Of a stretch of DNA of 64,000 bases, positions 1-9,851 are shown piece by piece. The stretch lies in assembly GCA_012932865.1 (NCBI GenBank), contig SAXG01000064.1, forward strand, positions 196,952 to 260,951, written 5' to 3'. This DNA comes from Amylostereum areolatum (taxonomy: Eukaryota; Basidiomycota; Agaricomycetes; Russulales; Stereaceae). Every line of letters starts with the position of its first letter. The stretch's first letter is position 1. Below the pieces are notes generated by a model, which worked only from the letters and a program-made list of their open reading frames with translations, made no database searches and was not told the DNA's origin. Both the position numbers and the translations under genes were made by a program.

Positions 1-1560
1 AAGAAAGAGAGTGGAGGGGGACTCGGGAGACGAGTCGGCGGATGGGGGGAGGTGGGGAGCGGCGAGGGGTTTTATAGCGAGGACGCGGGGGAGGGCATGC
101 CACCTGCGGATCCGGGTTGGGGTCGACGTGGGCTCGTGGGGGGGCGGCGCGGGCGAGCAGGAGGACGGAGGGAGGGTGGTGGGCGGGAGAGCGGGGGTCG
201 GTGGGAGATGGAATGCGCACATGGCTCACCTTCGTCCTCTGGCACCAAGCCCGTCCCGTTCGTCTTTGGCCGTGGTCTGGGCAGGCCTTGGGCGGGGGGC
301 ATAGAGAGGAGGCGAGCCTTCCATGTGCAGCGTTCCACGTCGACGTCAACGGCCGCGGTTCCCTGCTCGGCCATGAATGCTGGTCCACCGCGCTGGCCTC
401 CTCCGCCCACCTGCTGTCGCTCTCTCCACCCTCCACCGATCCCTCTTCCAGTCCGTGCGCGTTTTAAGATCCGGACACGAAGCGCGAGTGTGGACGGTCG
501 AGGACGAAGACGGAGGACGACGACGACGACGAAGGGGCGACAGCATCGGCAGTCCCCGAACACCCATATATGGACACCTGCCTTCCTCATTCGGTCAGGC
601 TCTTTGTTCCAACTCTCTTTTCTCCCTCGCGCGATCGTAACCCGACGCTTCCTTCCGGGCTCGCTCGCGATCGTCCTCTCACCCCAAGGCACACCTACCC
701 GTCCTCGACCGCCGCGCCTTCGGCCTTCTACCCGAGCCCCCTCCGTTCTCCTTCTCCTTCTCCTTCCCAGCCCCCTTCTGCTCTCCGCACCGGCGCCGGC
801 ACGAGGACTCGCATATCCGCCGCGTCATCGCTTTCGCCAAGGCTTTTCCGCCGTCCTACTGGGCTGCTGCCACGCCCTCGTCGCATCCGTCGCGCTCCCC
901 CGTCCTTTCGTGTCCCGACAGAACGCGCGCGGCGTGGAAGAGGAGGAGGGCCTGGGACGCCCGGACCATGGAGACGGGCAACGCAGGTGGGTGGGGGACG
1001 ACGGCGCGGCGAGGATCGGCGCATCGCTCACAGTGACGCGGACCAGCAGGGAACCGCCCTCGTCGAACGTCGTCGAGTAACGGTGGAGCTTGAAGACGAG
1101 GTGGGTGGAAGAGAGCCCCCGGTCGCGCTTCCGTTCGTCATCCCGTGCGCATCTGTTCCCCCATCCCTGTCCCGACGCCCGCTTTCTCCCTCTCCACCCT
1201 CGACGCCTTCACTTGCAAGCGTAAAGCCTCAAGGCCTCAAGCCCCGACCACGGCCGAGGACGAGCGGGCGGGACGAGCTGGGGGGAGGGCGGGGGTGGGT
1301 ACAGTCTTCGAGCTTGCTTCCGTGCGTCCCCACGGCGACGCACGGGGCTCCCCTCTGTCCGTCGATGGCTTCCGGTTCTTCATGCGTGTCCTTGCCCTCC
1401 CGGAACCCTCCAAAACATCGACGAACGAACCAGAAAAGACTGTCCCCCGAACGCGCCGAGGACGACGGGCGGCCCTCGGCCGTCTCCTCCGTTCTCCACG
1501 CCTTGGTCCTTACACTGCCAGAGGGCTTGTGATCAAAACGACAATCTTTTTTTAATTGCG
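1..1560. other. GC-rich stretch without a confident gene
   Basis: Long open frames overlap here on both strands, but all are Pro/Arg/Ser/Gly-rich, as expected when GC-rich DNA lacks stop codons by chance. I found no recognisable domain and no exon-intron pattern like that of the genes after 51 kb. The part from about 1300 to 1515 resembles 52850-53655 in short blocks, for example a shared run near 1408 and 52947, so at least this end may be dispersed repeat. A real gene running in from the left cannot be excluded. Confidence 0.35.
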
Positions 1561-1680
1561 CGCAGAGTGGTCATCCGAGTGTGCTCTGAGTGTACATTAA
1601 GCGTGGACACTCGGAGTGTCCTCCCGGCTTTACACTCAAAGTATCCACGTTAGGAGTACGCACTGAGTGTCCTGACGGCG
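1560..1680. repeat. Cluster of ACTCTGAG/CTCAGAGT-like short repeats (copy 1)
   Basis: Several variants of a short near-palindromic motif (CTCTGAGTGT, CACTCGGAGTGT, CACTCAAAGTAT, GCACTGAGTGTC) occur in both orientations within 120 bp. It follows the sequence ACACTGCCAGAGGG at 1513. The same leader and motif set recur at 35971-36180, so this is a dispersed repeat family rather than chance. No target duplication or terminal repeat was found. Confidence 0.5.
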
Positions 1681-2284
1681 GTCCGTAGATCCCGAGGCAG
1701 GTGGGATGATGCGACAGGGGGTCCGAAATTCAGCTAAAAAATGCGCCCCCACTGCCTGCAGTTCAGCAACACGGGAGGGGGGGGAGGGGGAGATATCAAA
1801 GAAGATCAGAAGTTGTATTGCATGGTACAGATAGAACTATGAATCTATAGGGAGAATGTGCACTATTGCGAGCAGGGACAGGGAGAGCGAGCGAGCGAGC
1901 GTCCGTGCATGAATGTATGAGCTACTCTGAGATATCACGAATGGGCCACCGTTGCAAGCATGCTTGAGAGGCGGGGCCGCCGAGAGATACTCCTTCTACA
2001 AGCCTGCCCACTGATGCTCATCGCTCCACTGCATGTCGGAAGAGATGCCCGTGTGTTGCTAATGAAGGAAACTAGGCCTATGGTCAGTGGTGAGAGGGCT
2101 TTCAATGTAGATGACATGCACCGACATGAGTACACATGGATTCATTTAACTGGTGAAGTGGCTGAAGTCAGTAATAAGACACAATTAGACCGATTCATTC
2201 ACCTGGAAACCGAGCGGCGAGTCACTAACGTGGGTAGGAGCCAATAAACGTATAGCTGTGGGTTGGAAAGGGGGGACATGGGAG
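1681..2284. other. Intergenic stretch, nothing recognised
   Basis: Mixed composition with a short GAGC run near 1884. The longest open frame (1960-2247, 95 codons) has no family resemblance and no supporting splice pattern. I see no gene here. Confidence 0.4.
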
Positions 2285-2520
2285 CACATCAGGAAAACTC
2301 CCAGTACTTGAGCTGTGCTTGGAACTGAGGCCAACAGCTTGGACTTGGAGGCCAGCCTTACATGTACTTACACTTGGGACAAAATTCCTGGCTAGCTTGG
2401 TGAAACAAGTGTGACTTGGAAGTTCTCTTGGGTATATAGTAGTTTACTTTCATACTTGGTAGATTTAGTAGGTAACTTGGTTGACTATGCAATTACTTGC
2501 AAAATCATGACTTAGTGGAT
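2285..2520. repeat. ACTTGG-rich dispersed repeat (copy 1)
   Basis: This segment begins with AGGAAAACTCCCAGTACTTG and contains many ACTTGG/CTTGG words. A diverged copy with the same opening (one substitution in the first 18 bases) lies at 36518-36720 in the same orientation. It has no coding potential. The two copies may be related fragments of an unclassified non-autonomous element. Confidence 0.45.
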
Positions 2521-2540
2521 TTCGGACACGGAATAGTCAC

Positions 2541-3945
2541 GTGACTCTTCAGTTACTTATGTCGACACTCAACGCCGCGTCGTCTCTTTGTCTTCAACCA
2601 CGACATCTGTCGTCGTTGGGGACCCAGCCTTGTCACCGTCACCGTCACCCTCCACGCCCTCGTCGCCCTCAACGCGCACGCCCGTCGCCGTCAACGTGCA
2701 CGTCCGTCACCTCCAATACCAACACCCTCGTCGCCCCCAACCCCAACGCCCTCGTCACCCCCAACGCCAACCGCCTCGTCACCCCCAACGTCAACGGCCT
2801 CGCGCCTCGTCGCCCCCAGCGCCTCGCACCTCGTCGCTCCCTACGCCAACGCCCTCGTCACTCCCCACGCCCATGCCCGTCGCCCCCAGTGTCCACCGCC
2901 TCGTCACTCCCTACGCCCATCGTCTCGTCGCCCCCAGCGCCGACGGCCTCGTCGTCCCTGATGCTGACGGCCTCGTCGTCCCCGACGCTGACGGCCTCGT
3001 CGTCCTCAACGCCGACGGCCTCGTCACCCCCATGTGAACGCTCTCGTCACCCCCATGCCAACACCCTCTTCTCCGTCAATGCCAATGCCCATCGACCCCA
3101 CACTGACACCCTCATCACCAACGCCAACGCCTTAGTCACCCCCAACGCCCATGGCCTCAGCGGCCTCAAGACTGTTTCCGGGTCGCTCGGAACGGCCACG
3201 TCACCGTCGCGCTCAATGCCAGCGCACCCATCGCCCTCACCGCGGTTCTCGTCCCGTTGCCCTCAATGTCCGCACCCTCGCCGCGCTCAACGCCGACGCT
3301 CTCACACGCACAACGCCACTGTGCTCAACACTGATGCTGTCATCACCCCCGCCCCCACACTCACCACATCCACGACACTGTCGCGCTCAATGTTGACGCC
3401 CTCATCACCTCACGCGCAACCCCCATAGCCCCTTTGCGCTCAGCCCCCACAACTCCGTCGTGCTCAATATTTGTGCCCTCGTCACCCTCATCCCCCATCG
3501 CGCTCAACACCTGCGCTTCTCCGTCTCGTCAATGCCAATGCTTCTGTCTTCGCCGCCTCCAAGGCCCTCACCTTCACCACATTCAATACCGATGCCTGCA
3601 CCGCCCTCAACACCTGCGCCCCCCGTTGCCCGTGCTCATCCCCAACGTGCACGCGCCCTCGGTGTCCACAGCAGCCCTCGCATATCCGCTTTCAACGCTA
3701 TCGTCTCCCCACCCCCTGCAGTACGCGCGTCCCCACCCAGGTATGCACGCACATTCCTTCCCGTCGCTCCGTGTCCTAACCCCCACTTGAGAGCCTTTGC
3801 TTCCTCCCCTCCTCCACTCCTGTCTCGTCGCCCCCAACGCCCTCGTCGCCCCGTATTGTTGTACATGCATGCTGGCCCTGGTCGCACGTACACGCAGCTC
3901 CCCATCACGCACGTGCACGCGACTCCCCATCACGCATGTCCCCCG
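2541..3945. repeat. Degenerate C-rich minisatellite
   Basis: The region is built from imperfect repeats of CTCGTCACCCCCAACGCC-type units, commonly 18-24 bp. In one frame these give an eight-residue VTPNANxL-like repeat, and all frames stay open for long stretches. Units drift steadily along the array. The array ends exactly at the family A target duplication (3941-3945). The reverse complement of about 36980-37018 has the same C-rich character, which fits its being the original continuation beyond A. I read it as non-coding satellite, although a low-complexity Ser/Pro/Thr protein is possible. Confidence 0.6.
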
Positions 3946-4027
3946 TGTTACAACTCCGATAAGGTATCTCATTTTACCTTACCTTATTCGGAAGGACGTC
4001 GCTAAACGACGGATTACGACTGTGCCC

Positions 4028-4150
4028 CAGTTCGTAACCGTCTCAACGACGCGACCACGACAGTGCCACAGATTGTCACCGTCTCAACGGCATAGCCACG
4101 ACGGTGCCGCAGATCGTCACCGTCTCAACGGCATAGCCACGACGGTGCCA
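4028..4150 (+). repeat. Three tandem 41-bp units in family A U3
   Basis: Three consecutive 41-bp copies (4028-4068, 4069-4109, 4110-4150), each with CACCGTCTCAACGGC-like and CCACGACGGTGCC-like blocks. They lie 70-190 bp upstream of the TATA box, where fungal LTR elements keep transcription-factor sites. An enhancer role is inferred only. The inverted 3' LTR also holds three copies. Confidence 0.75.
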
Positions 4151-4220
4151 CAGTCTCGTCCCTGTAGATACTTGATACAACTGTCGCTCAATGTACATAT
4201 GTTTACTCGACCTCCTTTCT

Positions 4221-4264
4221 TATAAAAGGAGGCTCAACGAACGAGCTATTCCCCAGCTCGTTCT
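4221..4264 (+). promoter_or_regulatory. Family A LTR promoter and self-priming RNA 5' end
   Basis: TATAAAA starts at 4221. Exactly 34 nt downstream, AGCTCGTTCT (4255-4264) is the perfect complement of the primer site at 4498-4507. This is the arrangement of Tf1-type self-priming, in which the transcript's first nucleotides act as primer. The transcription start near 4255 is inferred from this and from TATA spacing. Confidence 0.75.
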
Positions 4265-4497
4265 CTTTGTAAATACAGGACTGTTCTAAATAGAACCTCC
4301 TCTTAAAAGCTATTAAAGAGAACCCAAAGTAACTAAGTCGAAAGCTCGCCTAAGTCTTCCGTGAAGACTTACTGCCTCGCTTATCGACCTCAACCTTCGT
4401 ATAACTGAGACGTCTGGATCGCCTGATCCCACTTCTCACACACACGAGTACTGTAGCCTGAGCCGCTTGTCACGTGATAAGGACCGTCCTTAACACT

Positions 4498-4507
4498 AGA
4501 ACGAGCT
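4498..4507 (+). promoter_or_regulatory. Family A primer-binding site (self-primed)
   Basis: AGAACGAGCT begins after a 2-nt spacer from the LTR end and is complementary to the predicted 5' end of the element's own RNA (4255-4264). I saw no match to a tRNA 3' end. Confidence 0.7.
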
Positions 4508-6617
4508 CTCCTCTACATTAGCTCACCCTACAGTTTGGCGCAGAGCGTCAAACGAAACACCCACCACGGAGTCAGCGGAACAACCCGCTGAAAAAAGACC
4601 ATCAGATTTTGAGATCCCTCAACTCCAATCAAACTGCAGTCGAGAATTCCCCAATGGAAACGAAGATCATCATTGGACATTTGATCCCTATAATCTCATT
4701 TTTTACTACGACGGAGCCCTCATCGCAAAGGAAAGCAAAGGGACATACATATACCAGTGGAACCCACCCATATACAGATACAACCTTCCCCCAGCAGCAG
4801 AATACTACAAAGATAGATCCAAAAGAGGAAAGGAAGACGGAAGCTACGACAACTCACATTGGAAGCGCCCATATTATTCAAGACCTCATATCGGGCCCCT
4901 CTCATCAGAAGAACTCTGGAAACACCCGGACGCACAGAAAGTTGAAGAGAAGCCTTACACCGGGAATATTAAGGACTACTGGGAATTTGATCCAGATACC
5001 GACACAGCCGATACAACAACCGAACCACAGAACCCTCAAACCGAACTCCAGCATCCTCAAGAACCCGCAACAGTTGCACCGCCTCCAGAGGAAACCGCGC
5101 CAGAACCTAAGAGAACTATATCAAGCCCCCAAATTAAGTCCGATCCCGGAGGAAGTCGAGCACGCAGCCCAGCGAGCACAGCAGAAATGGAAGAACATAC
5201 AGAGAACCCAACAAAATCTCCATCACCTGACGACATTTTCGGAACCACAAGAGGAAGAAAAGGAAATCTGTTCGGAGAACCCGAAAACATCACAACAATG
5301 GGAGATACTACCACCTCGATACCCGACCCCGCCACCGCACCTGGCAATGTCCCCCTTGGAGAGACTAATGTACCGCGCCAGACGCCTGCAACTCCAACAC
5401 CAGCCGATCCCGCAAAACCGAGACATGAGACTCGATTCCCCATAGGAATTGGAATAGCCGAACCAATAAGATGGAGAACGCTATCACCGCGATCACCATC
5501 ACCATCCGACAGATCAATCAATGATAAGAAAGGAAAAGAAGTTCAAGACTACGTCTTCGGAAGAGGAGCAACCGCGGACCTTCCAAAAGAATCAAAGCAC
5601 CCACCAGGGAATTCCCCACCAGGAGGAACAGGAACAATCGGATCAAAACCCGATGACAAGGACAAAGGATTCAAACTAAACGCACTAGGAGTATACTACG
5701 GAAGAGACCGGGCAAAAGCAGCAAAGTTCATAGAACAATGCGTACTTCGCTTCATAGCATTTCCCAATGCGTATGCGGCCAACATGCATAAGATAACCTT
5801 CGTACTCTCGCATCTCACCGATGGACCGGCCCTCCACTGGGCGTCCCTTTTAATAAGCAAGATAGACAAGATACGAGATCGTGGTCTAGATCCAGAAGTA
5901 TACCTTCCATGGACGGCATTCCGCGACTACTTCTTAGAAACCTTCGGAGAAATAGACCCAGGAAGAGACGCTAGATTCAATATACAGCGCCTAGAGCAAG
6001 GCACCATGGAAACCAAAGATTATATTACAATCTTCAGGGACTACGCCATGGAAGCTGGTTACGATCATAAAGCGCTGATCGACCAATTCAAGAGAGGACT
6101 GTGCAATGATATCGTAGTCGAGATCCTCAAGAGAGACCACATCTCGAACGACATTGACGAATGGTATGAACTCGCATTACGCATTGACAATAACTGGCGA
6201 GAAGCTCAAGCGTTCCAACGACATTACACGAGACCAATGAACCCGACGAGTGACCTCACACTCCTGTACAAGAAACCACAGACATACGTTCCATTCAGAA
6301 AGGGAAACGGAAATAAAGAAAACACTACAACCGCCAGAGTCGCTCAAACAGGAAATAACAGCCGAAACTTCAGACGCCTCACCCCGCAAGAATGCACAGA
6401 ACTCCAGAAATCAGGATCATGCTTCTACTGCCGAAAACCAGGACACATCTCCAGGAACTGCCCAGAGAAACGTACCCAAACTACGATCAATGCACGAACG
6501 GCAAATCTAACATCGGAAGAATCCCCGATTGATCAGATCACCGAGCTTGTGAACAAGATGGACAGCGAAACGTTCGCACGCACTGCCAACATGTTCAAAG
6601 ACAATCAGGGTTTTTGA
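4500..6617 (+). CDS. Family A Gag polyprotein (upstream part lacks an AUG)
   Basis: Structural protein of a Ty3/gypsy element. The reading frame is open from 4500 to the stop at 6617, but the first in-frame ATG is only at 5187 (476 codons). The 229 codons before it look coding: they are rich in Trp, Tyr and Asp with hydrophobic alternation, for example around FDPYNLIFYYDGA and YIYQWNPP. Either translation starts at a non-AUG codon, or an ATG has been lost, or a leader is spliced on. The 5187 part holds a retrotransposon Gag capsid domain (roughly 5690-6200) and a CCHC zinc knuckle, CFYCRKPGHISRNC, near 6420-6460. It ends in TTT TGA within a T5 run, and pol follows in the -1 frame. In a live element the product would form cytoplasmic virus-like particles. 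Confidence 0.75.
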   Translation, partial: NELSSTLAHPTVWRRASNETPTTESAEQPAEKRPSDFEIPQLQSNCSREFPNGNEDHHWTFDPYNLIFYYDGALIAKESKGTYIYQWNPPIYRYNLPPAAEYYKDRSKRGKEDGSYDNSHWKRPYYSRPHIGPLSSEELWKHPDAQKVEEKPYTGNIKDYWEFDPDTDTADTTTEPQNPQTELQHPQEPATVAPPPEETAPEPKRTISSPQIKSDPGGSRARSPASTAEMEEHTENPTKSPSPDDIFGTTRGRKGNLFGEPENITTMGDTTTSIPDPATAPGNVPLGETNVPRQTPATPTPADPAKPRHETRFPIGIGIAEPIRWRTLSPRSPSPSDRSINDKKGKEVQDYVFGRGATADLPKESKHPPGNSPPGGTGTIGSKPDDKDKGFKLNALGVYYGRDRAKAAKFIEQCVLRFIAFPNAYAANMHKITFVLSHLTDGPALHWASLLISKIDKIRDRGLDPEVYLPWTAFRDYFLETFGEIDPGRDARFNIQRLEQGTMETKDYITIFRDYAMEAGYDHKALIDQFKRGLCNDIVVEILKRDHISNDIDEWYELALRIDNNWREAQAFQRHYTRPMNPTSDLTLLYKKPQTYVPFRKGNGNKENTTTARVAQTGNNSRNFRRLTPQECTELQKSGSCFYCRKPGHISRNCPEKRTQTTINARTANLTSEESPIDQITELVNKMDSETFARTANMFKDNQGF
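6611..6617 (+). promoter_or_regulatory. Probable -1 frameshift site at the end of family A gag
   Basis: The gag codons GGT TTT TGA contain five T residues, so the Phe codon can slip back one base and re-pair perfectly with UGA in the A site. Pol then continues in the -1 frame. Families B and C end gag in the same TTTTTGA. Confidence 0.65.
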
Positions 6618-8223
6618 ATCGTCCTTCAACCGCGGCTGTTGAAAGGACACAGACAATGAACTTTTCAAATTGATCTCCTGTGCAGGAAACAGGAGATGAC
6701 GTAAATAGAACAGTGTATATAAGGTCATACCAAGATGGGGCAACACACGCTCCATCAATTCATATACCTGTTATGTTTCATGGAAAGTTCCGTAAAGCCG
6801 CAGCAAAAGCGCTACTAGATAGCTGTCAAGAACCACCGACTAAGGAATGGATCCAATAGCCTTCTAAGTCGCGACACAGGCAGTGGCTCAGAGGAAGGGG
6901 GAATCAGGGATCAAAGGGAGAACAGTACATTGCACTCTAAGCCGGTAAAGACTAGGAGGAAAGACTAAGGAACTAGATACATGCAGGCCAGCTATATATA
7001 CTAGGGAGGGGATGTGCACAGACCAAGGGGCACATCAGCGATGCCATCAAAGGGGATTGATCCACAGGTGTGAGATCAGATAGCGCGAGAAAGCAAGGAA
7101 AAAGCGGAGCAAAAGGGCGAACCGTGACAATAGCGGAGCGAGCAGCACCCTGATCCATCCAGATTTCGTGCGAAAACACAAGATGAATCTGATCCAACTT
7201 AAGAAACCGATACCGATATACAACATTGACGGATCTCGGAACACTCTGGGAGAAATCAAACAGAAGGTACACCTTCCGATGACAATGGAAGGGATCAACG
7301 GAGAAATTCACCGCGAAACCCTAGGATTATTCGTCACAGCCCTAGGAGGAGACGAGGTAATCTTAGGAACCCCTTGGCTCAAAAAACACAACCCTAGCAT
7401 TGATTGGAGAAAGAGACAGATTACATTACAGACATGTCCAGGTACGTGCTCCACTACGAGTAAAAGGATGACCGTCCAAGGAAAGGACGAACCCGTTCTA
7501 CCATCATTTGAAGAACAGAAGGCAAACCCCCATGCAACAATAGAAGAACAGGAAGATTCCGAATTCGATTCCGATCTCGTCGAGATCAAGACGATCAGAA
7601 CATTCTATGGAAAAACTAACATAGAAGCAATACCAGTTGCAGAAGAAACGAACGAAACCAATACCTGGATAACAGCAAGAGCAACTAAGGCACAAGAACT
7701 CGCAGAAAGAGCGGCCATGGAAGAGAAGAAGAAGACACTCGAGGAGATGATTCCACCCAGCTACAAACAGTATCAAAAGGTATTCGAAAAGAAAGCGTCG
7801 GAACGCTTCCCAATCAGTAGACCTTGGGATCATGCGATAGACCTGACCGAAGGATGGAAACCTCGAAATTGCAAATTGTATCCAATGACGGTACCAGAAC
7901 GAAACGAACTAGACACATTCGTAGACGAACATCTACGAAAAGGATACATCCGAGAATCAAAATCAGAGATATCGTCGCCCTTCTTTTTTATCAAGAAGAA
8001 AGATGGATCTCTTCGACCAGTACAGGACTATCGCTATGTCAACTCCATCACGGTAAAAAATGAATACCCGATCCCGCTCATCTCAGATCTCATTGACAAA
8101 CTCAAAGATGCTAAGATCTTCTCAAAGCTCGATCTCCGATGGGGATACAACAATGTTCGAATCAAAGAAGGAGATCAATGGAAAGCTGCGTTCAAAACAA
8201 ACAGAGGCCTGTTCGAACCAATG
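6614..8223 (+). pseudogene. Family A pol, N-terminal part (protease and start of RT), broken
   Basis: The -1 frame after gag runs 19 codons to a TGA at 6671-6673, then reopens in the same frame into an aspartic protease region ending ALLDS at 6823. A 306-bp solo LTR plus its 5-bp duplication then interrupts the gene. After it come GASSTLIHPDF, the rest of the protease, a linker and the first RT motifs (WDHAIDL, SSPFFFIKKKDGSLRPV, LDLRWGYNNVRI). The gene is cut at 8223, just after RGLFEP, by element B-a. RT resumes with VMFFGLTNSP in the inverted half, from 43287 leftward. It is inactive here because of the stop, the insertion and the split. Confidence 0.9.
6824..7129 (-). mobile_element. Solo LTR (family D) inside the family A protease
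   Basis: A 306-bp insertion with TGTCA...TGACA ends and a 5-bp duplication atagc on both sides (6819-6823 and 7130-7134). Removing it restores the protease active-site motif DSGA in frame, so it is an insertion into once-intact A. On the minus strand a TATATATA box lies mid-element, as in an LTR promoter, so minus is the likely orientation. No internal region is present, which indicates LTR-LTR recombination after insertion. I saw no other copy of this family in the window. Confidence 0.88.
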
Positions 8224-8643
8224 TGTCACGGATCGCTCCATTTCTTTCTTCGTTTGCAGACCTTGTACACGCGACGCATCACGGCACATGACTTTCCTTC
8301 GCATCACATGCTCCAACGACGTCATTGCCCGGACTTCTGAACGGTGTTCCGCATCCTTATCTATGACATCATTGCTCCGGACTTCTGTCCTCCTCCCCAT
8401 GACTCCTTTCTTATTGTTCCCCCCGCTCGCACCACTATCGCATCGCATCGCACCATCGTTCCCACTTGTATATAAGGACAGTATCCCTTTTCCCTTTTCC
8501 TCAGACTGTCCATCTCGTCATACGGTACTGTAGCGCACGTTGCACTACCCTAGACCCCGGCACTCTCGAATCTATTTTCTTCTCGCTCCTCCCATTGTCG
8601 CGACTTAGGCGGTTCATCGGTCTCATAAACAGTGTTTCTGACA
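8224..8643 (+). repeat. B-a 5' LTR
   Basis: A 420-bp LTR, TGTCACGGATC...TTTCTGACA, with TATATAA at 8469. It differs from the B-a 3' LTR at about ten positions, although the bodies of B-a and B-b are nearly identical. Confidence 0.95.
8469..8512 (+). promoter_or_regulatory. B-a LTR promoter and self-priming RNA 5' end
   Basis: TATATAA begins at 8469. AGACTGTCCA (8503-8512), exactly 34 nt downstream, is complementary to 8646-8655 just inside the LTR. The spacing is the same as in families A and C. Confidence 0.75.
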
Positions 8644-8645
8644 CC

Positions 8646-8655
8646 TGGACAGTCT
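8646..8655 (+). promoter_or_regulatory. B-a primer-binding site (self-primed)
   Basis: TGGACAGTCT starts 2 nt after the LTR end and pairs with the predicted RNA 5' end at 8503-8512. The same motif occurs in B-b and B-c. Confidence 0.72.
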
Positions 8656-9260
8656 ACCCCTACGCCTACCTCGCACCCCTCTCTCCATCTACCTCTGCCG
8701 TCTCTACGACGTTAAAAACTCCCACCACGGACCTCCCGAACGCACCGGTCTTCCTCCCGTTCAACGGAAAGCCGATCACCCCCCGCGACGACTCACCACT
8801 CCCCTACCCTTGGTCCGACGCCGTCACCGTCAACTGCCTTGTCCCCGTACAGAACCTCTGCAAGAAAGATCCCTGGACCGCGCACGGCCTCAACTTCCGC
8901 ATCTTCGAGTGGAGGTGGCACAAGGATCACGGTACTGTCGTCCTCGCCCTATACGTCCGGATCACTACGTGCATCAACGTAGATCTCGAACGCCTTGAAT
9001 TCACCCTCCATGCCCCCACCTACCACACATACCTCATCCAGGACGCCCCCAACCCGATCCTCCAAACCAGTTTCACCTCCGTCTCCCAGTTTAACCGTCG
9101 GACCCCCGAATCCACCCCGCCACCAGTCCTCCGTCCCACCATCAAGGGTAAGACCCTTCGTCGCCGCCACCACGAACATAAGATCCGCCAGGCAGTAAAA
9201 GCCGGCTACCTCACCAAGAAACTCCTCGGCCGTCGCCCCATCGCGGCAGACTTCTTCTAG
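8646..9260 (+). CDS. B-a pre-gag frame 1, ends in TAG, no AUG
   Basis: About 204 codons open in the gag reading frame, running from inside the 5' LTR to TAG at 9258-9260. The internal region has no in-frame ATG, yet the product looks like folded protein (Trp/Tyr-rich, with segments such as FRIFEWRWHKDHG and LALYVRITTCINVDLERL) followed by a basic tail. The next open segment continues in the same frame directly after the stop. All three B copies share this layout. I do not recognise the domain. It may be expressed from a non-AUG start, from a spliced leader, or not at all. Confidence 0.5.
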   Translation, partial: WTVYPYAYLAPLSPSTSAVSTTLKTPTTDLPNAPVFLPFNGKPITPRDDSPLPYPWSDAVTVNCLVPVQNLCKKDPWTAHGLNFRIFEWRWHKDHGTVVLALYVRITTCINVDLERLEFTLHAPTYHTYLIQDAPNPILQTSFTSVSQFNRRTPESTPPPVLRPTIKGKTLRRRHHEHKIRQAVKAGYLTKKLLGRRPIAADFF

Positions 9261-9809
9261 ACCATCATCACGTCCTCCACAACCCCTCGTCCCCCCACTC
9301 CGAACCTTCCCCCAGGCGTCTTTCGAGACTACTGTCCCGAAGAATACTATATCCTCACCTCGCAGCAGACTAAGGAATCCGTACGTTGGCTGCACGACGA
9401 ACCAAACCGGCAACGTCGAGACTGGTACTTCGACGACCGCGACGAACAACCCTACGTCAAAGAATCGGATTTTGCCACCGCTGCGGACGTTCTACAGCGC
9501 TTCCTGAACCCCCCTCCGACCAACTCGCCCCCACCCCGTCGACGTACTGTAATCGAAGTCCCAGAAGGGATCAACCACAACGACACAACTGGGAAGTGGT
9601 ACGCCTATAGACGGAACAAGAACGGAACCCCAGGACGATCAGTAGTTGAGTGGCAGCCCACTTCGTTCAGTCCCGTCCAAGATCACTGGTCGTGGCATCA
9701 TAACCAGCAATTCCTCACCCCCGCCGACTTCCTTGTCGCAAAACAAGTTGAGGACGAAGTTGAAGAAGCAGAAGAACGCCGACGAGAAACCCTACGCCGC
9801 CTTGATTAA
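9261..9809 (+). CDS. B-a pre-gag frame 2, between in-frame TAG and TAA, no AUG
   Basis: 182 codons in the gag frame, bounded by TAG (9258) and TAA (9807-9809), with no ATG anywhere. The sequence is protein-like: aromatic-rich, with RDWYFDDRDEQPYV followed by DFATAADVLQRF, and an acidic/basic helix at the end (VEDEVEEAEERRRETL). A similar W-Y-F ... D-F ... A-A pattern occurs in the N-terminal part of family C gag, where it is fused to gag without a stop. Translation would need readthrough of TAG or another recoding event. It is conserved in B-b and B-c. Confidence 0.5.
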   Translation, partial: TIITSSTTPRPPTPNLPPGVFRDYCPEEYYILTSQQTKESVRWLHDEPNRQRRDWYFDDRDEQPYVKESDFATAADVLQRFLNPPPTNSPPPRRRTVIEVPEGINHNDTTGKWYAYRRNKNGTPGRSVVEWQPTSFSPVQDHWSWHHNQQFLTPADFLVAKQVEDEVEEAEERRRETLRRLD

Positions 9810-9851
9810 GAACTCGCCCAATCCCTCACCGTCCCCCTCCCCTTCGACAAG

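Larger units (their letters stand above)
3946..4495 (+). repeat. Family A 5' LTR
   Basis: A 550-bp LTR beginning TGTTACAACTCC and ending GTCCTTAACA. Its partner is the reverse complement of 37019-37568, exactly the same length. The 5-bp duplication ccccg precedes it. U3 carries three tandem 41-bp units (4028-4150), then TATAAAA at 4221. Confidence 0.95.
3946..8223 (+). mobile_element. Family A Ty3/gypsy element, 5' half
   Basis: This is the left part of an LTR retrotransposon: 5' LTR (3946-4495), self-priming site, gag, and pol up to the middle of reverse transcriptase. It is flanked on the left by ccccg (3941-3945). It stops at 8223 with caatg followed at once by the LTR of element B-a. The matching right half lies inverted at 37019-43287: RT continues there in frame, the same caatg borders the B LTR, and ccccg borders the A LTR. 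Without the nested insertions A is about 10.2 kb. A 306-bp solo LTR interrupts its protease. The LTRs differ at about ten of 550 positions, many of them CpG transitions. Confidence 0.93.

Noticed and set aside
52..1532. Long overlapping open frames on both strands at the left edge
   Set aside because: All are low-complexity Pro/Arg/Ser products of GC-rich DNA, with no domain and no intron pattern.
4609..5445. 278-codon frame overlapping family A gag
   Set aside because: It is a shadow frame (Gln/Thr/Pro-rich). The gag frame in the same place has the clear protein character.
8466..8643. Start of the pre-gag frame inside the B LTR
   Set aside because: Open by chance through the LTR. The predicted RNA start at 8503 and the primer site make a coding start there unlikely.
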